In this document: in pieces, positions 54,599 through 63,482 of the stretch
Numbering within the stretch: position 1 is the first letter of the stretch
How the letters are laid out: each line of letters begins with the position of its first letter
Source of the DNA: Catonella massiliensis
GTDB taxonomy: Bacteria; Bacillota; Clostridia; Lachnospirales; Lachnospiraceae
Assembly (NCBI RefSeq): GCF_016651435.1
Contig: NZ_JAEPRJ010000001.1
Coordinates: 1,550,001-1,614,000 of the forward strand
Length of the DNA stretch: 64,000 nucleotides
Direction: 5' to 3'
Translations under genes and position numbers: made by a program
Notes under the pieces: model-generated
What the model was told of the DNA's origin: nothing
The model's input: the letters and a program-made list of their open reading frames with translations, nothing else
The model's database searches: none

Positions 54599-55561
54599 TT
54601 AAATGATTGCCTGTTCTTTGTTTATCTTCTTAACCACAAAGTTTGCTGCAAGAATGGTGATACAGCAAGCTATAGACTGAGCTACAGAAGCTGCGGCAGT
54701 CTTTCCGATAGGAACATTTGACTGCAATGCATTATAAACATAGGTATCAAATGTGGATGCCACATCATGTAAGGAAGCAGGAATCTGCTGTGTTACCTGA
54801 TAGAACAAACCGAAATCTGAGTAGAAAATTCTTCCCACATTCAATATGAACATCATTATAATTACTGACTTAAGGCTAGGCAGTGTAATGTACTTGGTCT
54901 GCTGCCATTTGTTTGCACCGTCAATAACCGCAGCCTCATAAAGGCTTGAGTCAATACCTGTGATGCAGGCAAGATAAACTACCATGCTGTATCCGATACT
55001 CTTCCACTGCTGCATAAATATCAGTATGAAAGGCCAGTACTTAGGCTCCGAATACCAGTTTATCTTTTCCATTCCAAAAGAGGATAAAATGTTGTTGATA
55101 AATCCCTTATCCTGGCTGAGGAAAGCATATACAAAGTAGCTTACAACTACCCAGGACATAAAGTGAGGAAGGAACATCATTGTCTGATATACTTTGGACT
55201 TAAGCCTGCTGTGAATGAGACTTATCATTATGGCCAAAGTAACAGGAATGATAATTCCAAGAATAATAAATACAATGTTATATGCTATAGTGTTTCTAAG
55301 CAAAAGCATAAAGTCATTTGAGTTAATAAAGTACTTGAAGTTCTTGAATCCAACCGATTTACTTTGAAAAAGGCTCTGCAGGAATCCTGTCCTAGGTCTT
55401 AACCTAAATTCCTTAAAAGCAATTACAATACCAAACATAGGCAGGTAACAAAAGCAGATGTACCAAATAAATGTAGGTATACCGAGCAAGGTCAATTCGG
55501 TGTCATCTCTTGTCCACTTTTTCTTTTTCTTAGGCAGAGTAGCTTCTTTTTTACTGCTCAT
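54599..55561 (-). CDS. ABC transporter permease, LplB type
   Basis: 320 residues. A basic N-terminus (PKKKKKW) is followed by six predicted helices and the EAA loop YEAAVIDGANKWQQTKYITLP. Partner of the LplC-type permease. First gene after a palindromic promoter region, with GGAGGG before the ATG. Confidence 0.92.
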   Translation of the reverse strand: MSSKKEATLPKKKKKWTRDDTELTLLGIPTFIWYICFCYLPMFGIVIAFKEFRLRPRTGFLQSLFQSKSVGFKNFKYFINSNDFMLLLRNTIAYNIVFIILGIIIPVTLAIMISLIHSRLKSKVYQTMMFLPHFMSWVVVSYFVYAFLSQDKGFINNILSSFGMEKINWYSEPKYWPFILIFMQQWKSIGYSMVVYLACITGIDSSLYEAAVIDGANKWQQTKYITLPSLKSVIIMMFILNVGRIFYSDFGLFYQVTQQIPASLHDVASTFDTYVYNALQSNVPIGKTAAASVAQSIACCITILAANFVVKKINKEQAII

Positions 55562-55648
55562 TATTTTCCCTCCTGCTGTTTTGAAGAAGTATTAGTAAGC
55601 CCCTTCCATTTCTAATCTAAGTTACATTTTATCATATCAATTAACATT

Positions 55649-55679
55649 TTGCAACATTTTATTTACTAAAATGTTGCAA
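55649..55679. promoter_or_regulatory. Perfect 12-bp palindrome upstream of the ABC genes
   Basis: TTGCAACATTTT (55649-55660) mirrors AAAATGTTGCAA (55668-55679) with a 7-nt centre. On the minus strand its right-hand end supplies TTGCAA, with TAAAAT 17 nt further, so the palindrome overlaps a candidate promoter. The 203-bp gap between GH20 and the permease has no gene. Confidence 0.65.
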
Positions 55680-55764
55680 ATAAATATTTTTGTTAACATA
55701 CAATTAATAAATGATGTAAATGTTTACCAAGGCATCCTATTATTGAGTTACTTAACTGTAAAAA

Positions 55765-57672
55765 TTATTCAGTTATTCCCCTTAATCTGTCTGCATACCA
55801 AAGCACAACCTTAGTTACCCTTCCAAGCATACTCTCCTTTGAGTCCGCTCTATAAATCTCCTTATACTTCATATACCATATTTCAAGTTCTTCCGCAAGC
55901 TCGAACTTCACTTTCTCATCTGAAGTTTCAGGCATTACAACCGCCCTTCCTACTCTATTCCAGATATCAATACCTGCAATCGCATTGTCAGCCTTATTAA
56001 ACTCATTTCTTTTAGCACTATCCATAGAAAGCACTGTTTTTCTAAGCTTCCTTCTGATTTCTAACAACTCTTTAGACGCTCTGTCTACATCAGCTATTTC
56101 AGCCTTAAACCTCTCAAGTCTATCGGTTAAGGCCTTGTGGCTGTTAAAGCCTGCAGGGTTTGTCTTCTCATCAAAGTTTGCTGCATCTGCAAAGCCTTCA
56201 AATAAAAGCACAGCACTCCACCAGTCATATATCTGATTGAGAGCGGCCTTCTCCAGAAGCTCAATATAGGTTTCTGACTTGTCATCATACTCAAGGAAGG
56301 ATAGGGCTTTATTTAGCTCTTCCTTTCCTACTCCTTTTTCTCCTGAATAAGCATCCAGATTCCAGGTAAATACTCCACCATATACTATTCCCGGTGTCGT
56401 AAATGAAGGATTGTTTAAATGCCCAAAATCACCCCACTCAGTATTTAATAGTCCTATGGCCTCATATTTTCTTGCATACCCGCTCATAATCTTAACATTA
56501 GAGTATGAGGTGTCAATTCTATTTATCAAAGTATTCCAACCGCAAGCACCCGGACAAAGGTAAAGGTTAGCCCCGGCCTTAGCGATAGGCTCGCAGATAT
56601 CATCTTTTTGCTCAGCCATATAGCCCCAGGCCATGCATATGGTCTCTGTAGGAAGCTCCTTAATAAACTCAGGAAATTTACGTATAATATCTCCCCAGAA
56701 CATAGGAATCTTTCCCTTGCTTACTACATATTCACAGAGCTTCTTTAAGAAGTCCATATACATCCTGTCGGTTCCCACCTTGTCAGCCAGCGCCTTAGAC
56801 CTTCCCTTGCCGAGGTCAAACGTCTCATCCGCACATATATTAACTAGCTTTGAGCTAAATAGCGGCAGATACTCATCAAGCATTTTCTTAACAACTTCAA
56901 AAGAACGCTCATCATCTACATTTACTGTATGGTGCTGCATCTTTTCCCAGAACGAAAAAGGCTTACCTGCTGCATCTTCAAGTTCACAGATATCCTCATA
57001 GCTCTTTGTTCTAAGCAATTCATAAAGATGACCAAAGCTTGCAAGAGATGGCACGAAGTCAATGTCTCTGTCTTTACAGTACTTATCAAGCTCCATAATC
57101 TCTTCCGGAGTAAGCACACTGTCCTCCCTCCACATCTCAGAAAATCCTCTAAAAGCAAAGGACTGCTCTATGTAGAGCTGATATTGATTTAACTTATACC
57201 TTGAAAGTAAATCTATCTGCTTCTTGATAGTGTCTAACTTAAAGCTTCTACCTCTTGCCTGATCCATGTAAAATCCTCTGGCAGGTATATCAGGCTTATC
57301 CTCTATCCTAAGAGCAGGAAGTAAGGCCCCCTTGTTTCTTATAATCTGGCAGAGAGTCTGGATGCCATAACCAACACCTGCTCTGTCCCTGCCTAGAATC
57401 TCAATCTGTTCTTCTGTTATTGAAAGTACATAGCTTTGTGGAGGAAGTGCACCTACAAGTCTTAGACTGATATCACCCTTATCTGCTGTTCCTGCAGTTA
57501 GCGTGGCTTCTATGCCGGCATAACGAAGAAGCTCATCCCTTAAGACCTTTGGCAGTGCCCAGCCTGTGCTTGTCTTTAGTCCTTCACTCTCTGAAACTAT
57601 TCTTATCCCGGATTCTACGAAGAACTCACCGTTTGTTTCTGTAAGTTTTTTTGGTTTTGGTAAAAAATGCAT
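55765..57672 (-). CDS. Beta-N-acetylhexosaminidase, glycoside hydrolase family 20
   Basis: 635 residues, no signal peptide, so cytoplasmic. An N-terminal GH20b-like domain (to about residue 130) leads to the barrel, starting IPARGFYMDQARGRSF; ICADETFDLGKGRS has the Asp-Glu catalytic pair. GGVFTWNLDAYSG follows at the end of the barrel. Extra helical sequence makes up the C-terminus. It would remove beta-linked GlcNAc. It is first in the leftward set, divergent from the LacI gene. Confidence 0.88.
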   Translation of the reverse strand: MHFLPKPKKLTETNGEFFVESGIRIVSESEGLKTSTGWALPKVLRDELLRYAGIEATLTAGTADKGDISLRLVGALPPQSYVLSITEEQIEILGRDRAGVGYGIQTLCQIIRNKGALLPALRIEDKPDIPARGFYMDQARGRSFKLDTIKKQIDLLSRYKLNQYQLYIEQSFAFRGFSEMWREDSVLTPEEIMELDKYCKDRDIDFVPSLASFGHLYELLRTKSYEDICELEDAAGKPFSFWEKMQHHTVNVDDERSFEVVKKMLDEYLPLFSSKLVNICADETFDLGKGRSKALADKVGTDRMYMDFLKKLCEYVVSKGKIPMFWGDIIRKFPEFIKELPTETICMAWGYMAEQKDDICEPIAKAGANLYLCPGACGWNTLINRIDTSYSNVKIMSGYARKYEAIGLLNTEWGDFGHLNNPSFTTPGIVYGGVFTWNLDAYSGEKGVGKEELNKALSFLEYDDKSETYIELLEKAALNQIYDWWSAVLLFEGFADAANFDEKTNPAGFNSHKALTDRLERFKAEIADVDRASKELLEIRRKLRKTVLSMDSAKRNEFNKADNAIAGIDIWNRVGRAVVMPETSDEKVKFELAEELEIWYMKYKEIYRADSKESMLGRVTKVVLWYADRLRGITE

Positions 57673-57795
57673 GATATATACTCCTTAATAAATATATTTT
57701 TGTTTTAAAAGTATTTAAACATACTTCAACTAATTGAATAGTAATATGTATTTAAAAATATTTCAAGATGTTTTGTAAATTAATTGAGTTTTGTA

Positions 57796-57846
57796 TTGAC
57801 ATGAGTACTTTAATTTTATTATACTTAACATAAGTTAACAAAGCAA
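57796..57846. promoter_or_regulatory. Overlapping divergent promoters with shared operator
   Basis: Minus: TTGCTT (57841-57846), 17 nt, TATAAT (57818-57823). Plus: TTGACA (57796-57801), 17 nt, TTATAC (57819-57824). The -10 elements overlap. CTTAACATAAGTTAAC at 57824-57839 contains a perfect TTAAC-N4-GTTAA inverted repeat between the minus -35 and -10 and at the plus start site. AAGTAT-N6-ATACTT at 57709-57726 is a second candidate site. Confidence 0.75.
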
Positions 57847-57956
57847 TTAACATTGTATATATATAATTGTTGTATACTTTAAAATGTTTTGCTATCCAAA
57901 TTAATTTTTGTATTACTTAGCTAAACAGCTATACAGCGGGGGAGGCGGATTGACAA

Positions 57957-58982
57957 ATGAGTAAAGTTACTATGCAGGATATTGCCGATGCACTTGGAGT
58001 ATCAAGGGTGAGCGTTTGGAAGGTGTTTAACGATCAGCCCGGTGTCTCAAGCACTTTAAAACACAGCATATTGGACATGGCTTCAAAGCTTGGCTACAAT
58101 AGCCTTTCTGCAATCACTGTCTCTAACAAGGATATGAATAACTTTAAGAATGTGTCGCTTGTAGTGTCAAGGCCTGATTCTGCTGTCTTTTGGATAGATA
58201 TTATACACAGTATGGCAAAGGAACTTGCCCTGCACAATGTTAACTTACTGTACACATACATACAAAGTTCATACGATAACAATTTTCAGATACCTGATAT
58301 ACTTACAGGTGACAATGTAGGCGGAATTGTAGTTATGAACCTTTATGACAGACATATTATCAAGAGGTTAATAAAGCTTCCAACCCCTAAGGTTTTTCTT
58401 GATACCGTGCCTTCAATAACCGAGAAGATGCTTGCCTGTGACCTTATGTTAATAGAGGGAAGAAGTGCTATCAGTGCTATAATAGATGATATAGTGAAGA
58501 AAGGCTGTTCAAGGCTTGGCTTTATAGGAGACTTAAATTATGCAAGAACCAATCTGGAGCGTTATCAAGGCTTTGTGGACGGTCTTGCACTGCACAATAT
58601 ACCTCTTGACCCTACCACATGTTATACCGATTCGATAGGAATATCCAGTTACCAGAGTAAAATATTTGAGTTTTTGGATTCGATAAAGGAGATGCCGGAT
58701 GCCTTTATCTGTGTGAGTGACTATGTGGCACAGTTTGTTGCCATGTATATCTCAGAACACCCTAAGCGCTTTAATAAGCCTATACTCCTTACCGGTTTTG
58801 ACGGAAGCAAGGAGTATGTCAATGTTGCAGATAAGATTACAACAGCCAGTGTAAATACGAGACAACTTGGCAGAAGGCTTGCTTTACAGGTACTTTACAG
58901 AATGGAGCATCCTGCCGCACCTTATGAAACAGTTTACATACATCCTGAAATATCCTACTTTAGTTCTATTTTTCCTAATTAG
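57957..58982 (+). CDS. LacI-family repressor of the glycan locus
   Basis: 341 residues. N-terminal LacI helix-turn-helix (VTMQDIADALGVSRVSVWKVFNDQPGVS in short blocks) and a periplasmic-binding-like ligand domain. AGGCGGATTG... the ribosome site is GGGGGAGG at 57938-57945. Divergent from GH20 and sharing an operator region, it probably represses both directions until an inducer, perhaps a mannose oligosaccharide, binds. A stem-loop terminator follows. Confidence 0.9.
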   Translation: MSKVTMQDIADALGVSRVSVWKVFNDQPGVSSTLKHSILDMASKLGYNSLSAITVSNKDMNNFKNVSLVVSRPDSAVFWIDIIHSMAKELALHNVNLLYTYIQSSYDNNFQIPDILTGDNVGGIVVMNLYDRHIIKRLIKLPTPKVFLDTVPSITEKMLACDLMLIEGRSAISAIIDDIVKKGCSRLGFIGDLNYARTNLERYQGFVDGLALHNIPLDPTTCYTDSIGISSYQSKIFEFLDSIKEMPDAFICVSDYVAQFVAMYISEHPKRFNKPILLTGFDGSKEYVNVADKITTASVNTRQLGRRLALQVLYRMEHPAAPYETVYIHPEISYFSSIFPN

Positions 58983-58996
58983 ATGAACTATCTGGA

Positions 58997-59032
58997 AAAG
59001 GGCTATACAGCATATCCACTGTATAGCCCTTT
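58997..59032. terminator. Terminator between LacI gene and the convergent membrane-protein gene
   Basis: AAAGGGCTATACAG (58997-59010) pairs perfectly with CTGTATAGCCCTTT (59019-59032) around an 8-nt loop. Confidence 0.85.
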
Positions 59033-59045
59033 AGTTAGCTTATAT

Positions 59046-59639
59046 TTAACTCCATCTGGATGCAAAAGCTTTTACTCTCTCTTCTATCTTTTCTTTCTGT
59101 TCTTCAAGGTCTATGTTGAATACTTTCATAAACTGCATCACATAGTCTACAAAGATGATGAGTAGTATGGCTCCTATAATAAAAACTCCCATCTCTCTGT
59201 GAACACGGTCAACAAGTCCATATACTGCACTTTGTAAAAAATACACTATACCAAGGGCGTAAAATCCCCAGGCAATCGTACTTTCAAGGCAGATAATCCC
59301 TTTATAATTAAATGGTTTATCATTATAATCCCACCAAAGTGCACCAAGGTATCTTATCATAAGCACTCCGACTATATACTCAAAGAGAGTAGCGGAGATA
59401 GCACCTACTATATAGATACCGAGGTAATTCCCCTTAAGAGGGCTTAAAATGATGTAGCCTACCATTGCTCCTACCCCGTAAATAGGGCAGAATGGACCTC
59501 TTCCAAAGCCTCTATTGGTTATCTTCCTATTACAAAAAGACATATATATTGACTCAACCAGCCAGCCTAACATGCTGTAGATAATAAATGCACCAACCAG
59601 ATGGTAAAGGTCAGTATCAAATATTTCTCTCTCCCACAT
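59046..59639 (-). CDS. Integral membrane protein, PF06541 family (putative ABC-transporter type IV)
   Basis: 197 residues with about five hydrophobic helices and a charged C-terminal tail (EEQKEKIEERVKAF). GWLVESIYMSFCNRKITNRGF, GPFCPIYGVGA and YNDKPFNYKGIICLESTIAWG are landmarks of PF06541. Biochemical function is not established. It is the last gene of the leftward division cluster, 21 bp after nrdR. Confidence 0.85.
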   Translation of the reverse strand: MWEREIFDTDLYHLVGAFIIYSMLGWLVESIYMSFCNRKITNRGFGRGPFCPIYGVGAMVGYIILSPLKGNYLGIYIVGAISATLFEYIVGVLMIRYLGALWWDYNDKPFNYKGIICLESTIAWGFYALGIVYFLQSAVYGLVDRVHREMGVFIIGAILLIIFVDYVMQFMKVFNIDLEEQKEKIEERVKAFASRWS

Positions 59640-59660
59640 TTGCGAACATTCACCCTTTCG

Positions 59661-60107
59661 TTATAATAACTTTTCAAGCTCATCCTTAAAGGTATTTACA
59701 TCCTTAAATTCTCTGTATACAGATGCGAACCTCACGTAAGCAACCTGATCAAGAGCTTTAAGTCTCTCCATAACTATTTCACCTATTTCAGAACTTGAAA
59801 TCTCCTTAACGCCTTTATTAAAGATGGCGTTTTCTATATCTTCCACGCAAGCAGTAATATCTTCAACAGGCACAGGCCTCTTGTGACAGGATCTAAATAC
59901 TCCTGACTCTATCTTTGACCTGTCATAGGTCTCCCTTGTCATATCCTTCTTTATTACAACAAGAGGTATAGTCTCCACCTTTTCATAAGTGGTAAATCTC
60001 TTGTTGCACTTATCACACTGCCTTCTTCTTCTAATAGTAGAATTATCATCTGAAGGTCTTGAATCTATCACCCTTGTATCTTCATTACCACAAAATGGAC
60101 ACTTCAT
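59661..60107 (-). CDS. nrdR: Transcriptional repressor NrdR
   Basis: 148 residues. Zinc ribbon CPFCGNEDTRVIDSRPSDD with a second pair CDKCNKRF, then an ATP-cone. NrdR senses dATP/ATP and represses ribonucleotide reductase genes; here the nrdA-nrdB operon at 34-37.5 kb is the natural target. The ATG at 60107 is chosen: GGAGG is 6 nt from it, against 3 nt from the preceding GTG. Confidence 0.95.
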   Translation of the reverse strand: MKCPFCGNEDTRVIDSRPSDDNSTIRRRRQCDKCNKRFTTYEKVETIPLVVIKKDMTRETYDRSKIESGVFRSCHKRPVPVEDITACVEDIENAIFNKGVKEISSSEIGEIVMERLKALDQVAYVRFASVYREFKDVNTFKDELEKLL

Positions 60108-60133
60108 CACTTACCTCCGAGCCAAACAGCGTC

Positions 60134-61291
60134 TTATTTTCTTCCCTTGATAAGAAATTCAGGTATCTTAATATCTGAATTGCCGGAATCATTAGTCACC
60201 TTTTCTGCTGCTGTTATCTTCTCAGCTGCAGGCTGTGGTCTTGAACTCTGTCTGGTTGAAGAAGGAATACTGGTTCTTCCGGCTACCCCTCTTGACTGCA
60301 GAGGTCTCTTAGCCACATCTACAGCTCCTGTTCTCTCGTCACTTAAGCCTGTAGCAATAACTGTAACCGTAACCTGATCTTTGTTAGTATCATCATATTT
60401 TGAGCCGTAGATAATATTAACATCGCTCTCATCACCTATCATTTCCTGAAGATGATCAACTGCATCAGCGATTTCCTGCATAATGATATCACCATAGAAA
60501 TTAACTATCATGTCGGTAGCTCCGGCTATGCTGATATCAAGCAGAGGGCTCTCAGCAGCTATTTTGACAGCTTCAAGGCATCTGTTCTCTCCGGTTCCAA
60601 CACCTATTCCTATGTGTGCCAGTCCCTTATCCTTCATGACAGTACTTACATCGGCAAAGTCAAGACTTACGTCTGCATCCTCAGCAATGAGGTCTGTGAT
60701 GCCCTGCACACCCTGTCTAAGTACCTCATCAGCCTTAGCAAAAGCCTCAGGCTGAGTTGTGCGTCTATCCATGATTTCAAGAAGCTTCTCATTCTGAATC
60801 ACTATCAGAGTATCTACTACTTCACTCATCTTATCTATACCGCTGTCTGCATTTCTTGATCTTCTTGGTCCTTCAAATCTAAACGGCCTTGTTACTACAC
60901 CGACTGTGAGTATTCCCATATCCTTAGCAATCTCAGCAACCACAGGTGCAGCTCCGGTACCGGTACCACCACCCATACCGCAGGTAACAAATACCATATC
61001 AGCTCCCTCAAGAGCAGCCGCAAGATCCTCCCTGCTCTCCTCAGCAGCCTTCTCGCCTACCTCAGGCTTAGCTCCTGCTCCAAGTCCTTTTGTGAGCTTC
61101 TCACCAATCTGTATGCAGGTAGGTGCTGTACAGGAAATAAGCTGCTGTTTATCAGTATTAACACTGATAAACTCAACTCCCGCAACTCCCTCACTAATCA
61201 TTCTGTCAACGGCGTTATTTCCTGCACCGCCAACTCCAACAACAATTATCCTGCAAGCTCCTGATTCTCTCTCATCCTTTATCTCTAACAA
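60134..61291 (-). CDS. ftsZ: Cell division GTPase FtsZ
   Basis: 385 residues. Tubulin-like GTPase with [12 protein letters not shown], the signature [10 protein letters not shown] and NTDKQ, an extended linker rich in Thr/Ser/Arg after about residue 315, and the C-terminal binding peptide [13 protein letters not shown]. Forms the Z-ring. The start is TTG, with AGGAGGAAGAGGCC upstream; no ATG is available in the conserved N-terminus. Preceded by ftsQ and followed by nrdR. Confidence 0.97.
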   Translation of the reverse strand: MLEIKDERESGACRIIVVGVGGAGNNAVDRMISEGVAGVEFISVNTDKQQLISCTAPTCIQIGEKLTKGLGAGAKPEVGEKAAEESREDLAAALEGADMVFVTCGMGGGTGTGAAPVVAEIAKDMGILTVGVVTRPFRFEGPRRSRNADSGIDKMSEVVDTLIVIQNEKLLEIMDRRTTQPEAFAKADEVLRQGVQGITDLIAEDADVSLDFADVSTVMKDKGLAHIGIGVGTGENRCLEAVKIAAESPLLDISIAGATDMIVNFYGDIIMQEIADAVDHLQEMIGDESDVNIIYGSKYDDTNKDQVTVTVIATGLSDERTGAVDVAKRPLQSRGVAGRTSIPSSTRQSSRPQPAAEKITAAEKVTNDSGNSDIKIPEFLIKGRK

Positions 61292-61434
61292 GGCCTCTTC
61301 CTCCTACACTTATTACATAGTTATCTAATAATCAATATCCTATACCTATAACTCGAGAAATAAATTAAATATAATTTCCCACTTAATAATATACATTATA
61401 TTCAAAATAATCAAGTTATTTTTTACAATTTTTA

Positions 61435-62145
61435 TTATTTATCTGCTTCAAAAATCACCCTTTTATTGGTCTCAGAGAAGTCTTCCATGTGTAGAGTTCC
61501 CTTCATTCCCTTAGTTTTAGGTAATATTTCAACCAGATTTGATATCTGTTCGTCAAAATGTTTTCTTCTGCCAAGCAAAATTTTCACATCTTTTTCATAT
61601 AACTTTATTGACAGATTGTCTCCGAACTCAATCCTATTTATCTCAAGTCCGTATTTCTTGATTAATTGCGTGATATTCAATGTCAATTCAAATACTTCCG
61701 CATTTTTAGCTGCAATGGGCTTGTTAAATACGGCAGTATCGTAGATTATCCCTGTAACTACCGGTATATTGTCCTTTTCTTTAGGAATGCTCCCTACCAT
61801 AATACCATCCTTGTCAAAGCAGATAAATTCTCCCATAAAAGGCAGACAGCCTACCACCTCTTTTTCTGTTGTATCAATCACTATGCTATGAAGTCCCGTA
61901 AGGTCTACATCAATCTCATCCACAAATGGAATCGTTATGCTTTTATCATATTTAAGCCTCAAGTACGTGAGTATGGTGTTTCCTTTTACATAGTATTTCT
62001 TTAATTCATCCTTAAGCTTGTCATCTGTATAGTATATATTGCCTTTTACCTTTACTTCCTTAAGTCCGGAAGCCATTACAAGACCGCCTGCCGCCAGTAT
62101 AAGAAAGAAAATGATGATAAGAGCCACCTTTATCTTATTGCGCAT
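61435..62145 (-). CDS. ftsQ: Cell division protein FtsQ/DivIB
   Basis: 236 residues: short cytoplasmic head, one membrane helix (VALIIIFFLILAAGGLVMA), a POTRA-type region from VKEVKVKGNIYYT onward (KVKGNIYYTDDKL) and a beta domain. Part of the FtsQLB divisome subcomplex outside the membrane. Short for the family, with little tail after the beta domain. GGAGAAGAT precedes the ATG. Confidence 0.85.
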   Translation of the reverse strand: MRNKIKVALIIIFFLILAAGGLVMASGLKEVKVKGNIYYTDDKLKDELKKYYVKGNTILTYLRLKYDKSITIPFVDEIDVDLTGLHSIVIDTTEKEVVGCLPFMGEFICFDKDGIMVGSIPKEKDNIPVVTGIIYDTAVFNKPIAAKNAEVFELTLNITQLIKKYGLEINRIEFGDNLSIKLYEKDVKILLGRRKHFDEQISNLVEILPKTKGMKGTLHMEDFSETNKRVIFEADK

Positions 62146-62162
62146 ATCTTCTCCTGCTGATT

Positions 62163-63470
62163 TTATCTTGTTCCATGGTTTATGCTTCTTTGCCTTTGTC
62201 CCACATTATTTACGCTATTATAGGTTGAAGTCTTGCCGGTAAGCAGGCTGTTTTTATATTCTATCTGGAGTGATATGTTTAAGAACACTCCTATCTCAAA
62301 GAGCATAATGATAACCGCTGTTCCACCAAAGCTGATAAAAGGCAGGATAACACCTGTGGGAGGAATAACATTGGTTACAACCAATATATTAAGTACCACC
62401 TGAATGGCAATTTGAGACATTATCCCCGCTCCAACTAAGGCACCAAATCTGTCTTTTGCATTCATAATAACTATAAACATCCTATAAAGTATGAGCCCAA
62501 ACAGCACTATTACCGCTATCCCGCCAAATATGCCAAATTCCTCACATACTATGGTAAATATCATATCATTATATGCTTCAGGAACCCTGCCATACTTCTG
62601 CTCACTTCCGCCAAGCCCTTTGCCAAAAAGCCCTCCTGAGGCTATCGCATATAGTCCCTGAAGTATCTGCTGTCCTTTTTCACTTGTCTCAACATTGGCA
62701 TGTATTTCTAAACGGGCACTTCTATATCCTCCAAGGAGCTTTACCACAGCCTTTATAGAAGCCGCCATTATGCCTGCAAGCACCAGATAAGGCAATGTCT
62801 TTTTAGCATTTACAAATATAATACAGCCGTATATACCAGCAACTATTATAGCAGCACTGAGGTTTTCTTTTGCAATAAAGCCCAACAGAGGAGATACATA
62901 GAGGATTGCAACTAAAAATCCGCCCGGGGTATTTATCTTTCCCGGCTTTCTCTGGCAGATATATGCTCCAAATACAATGACTACAAACTTTGCAAATTCC
63001 GAGGGCTGAAAGGATAAGCCGCCTACATCTATCCACCTCCTTGCGCCATTATTTATAGATGCAAAGAAGCTTGTGTAGCCCTGTAGTGCTGTCATGGCAA
63101 AGAGCATTATCCAAGGAAGAGAGATAACAAAGGAATTCCTCCCAAGCAGTCCTCTTAAAAATCTTGGCATAGGAAGCCTTACTCTAAACTTGAGCCATCT
63201 ATAGTCAGCAAATGAGAAAAGGAGCATAAGAAAAAATCCAATTCCTATAGTAATTAACTGCCTTTTTAAGAAATAAGTTGATTCAAGATTCTTGCTTTTG
63301 GCAATGTATGCACTTGCGCTATAGATGATAATAAGGCCTATAGAACAGGCAAAAAGAATTAGGAAGGTAAGGTTAAAATCATAATATCTTATACCAATTC
63401 TTTTTTTCTTAGTATCTGCTGCCGCAGTCTTCTTACCTTTCGCCGCTTTTCCCATAGCATCACCAACCAT
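62163..63470 (-). CDS. ftsW: SEDS peptidoglycan glycosyltransferase FtsW
   Basis: 435 residues, about ten membrane helices of the SEDS family. FQPSEFAKFVVIV, KENLSAAIIVAGIYG, GLGGSEQKYGRVPEAYNDMI (short blocks) and the final PFISFGGTAVI are typical. A Lys/Ala-rich N-terminus precedes the first helix. Polymerises glycan at the septum. It sits right after mraY and before ftsQ. SpoVE cannot be excluded, but the division-cluster context favours FtsW. Neither of two ATG starts (63470, 63455) has a strong ribosome site. Confidence 0.9.
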   Translation of the reverse strand: MVGDAMGKAAKGKKTAAADTKKKRIGIRYYDFNLTFLILFACSIGLIIIYSASAYIAKSKNLESTYFLKRQLITIGIGFFLMLLFSFADYRWLKFRVRLPMPRFLRGLLGRNSFVISLPWIMLFAMTALQGYTSFFASINNGARRWIDVGGLSFQPSEFAKFVVIVFGAYICQRKPGKINTPGGFLVAILYVSPLLGFIAKENLSAAIIVAGIYGCIIFVNAKKTLPYLVLAGIMAASIKAVVKLLGGYRSARLEIHANVETSEKGQQILQGLYAIASGGLFGKGLGGSEQKYGRVPEAYNDMIFTIVCEEFGIFGGIAVIVLFGLILYRMFIVIMNAKDRFGALVGAGIMSQIAIQVVLNILVVTNVIPPTGVILPFISFGGTAVIIMLFEIGVFLNISLQIEYKNSLLTGKTSTYNSVNNVGQRQRSINHGTR

Positions 63471-63482
63471 TTCTATTATCTA

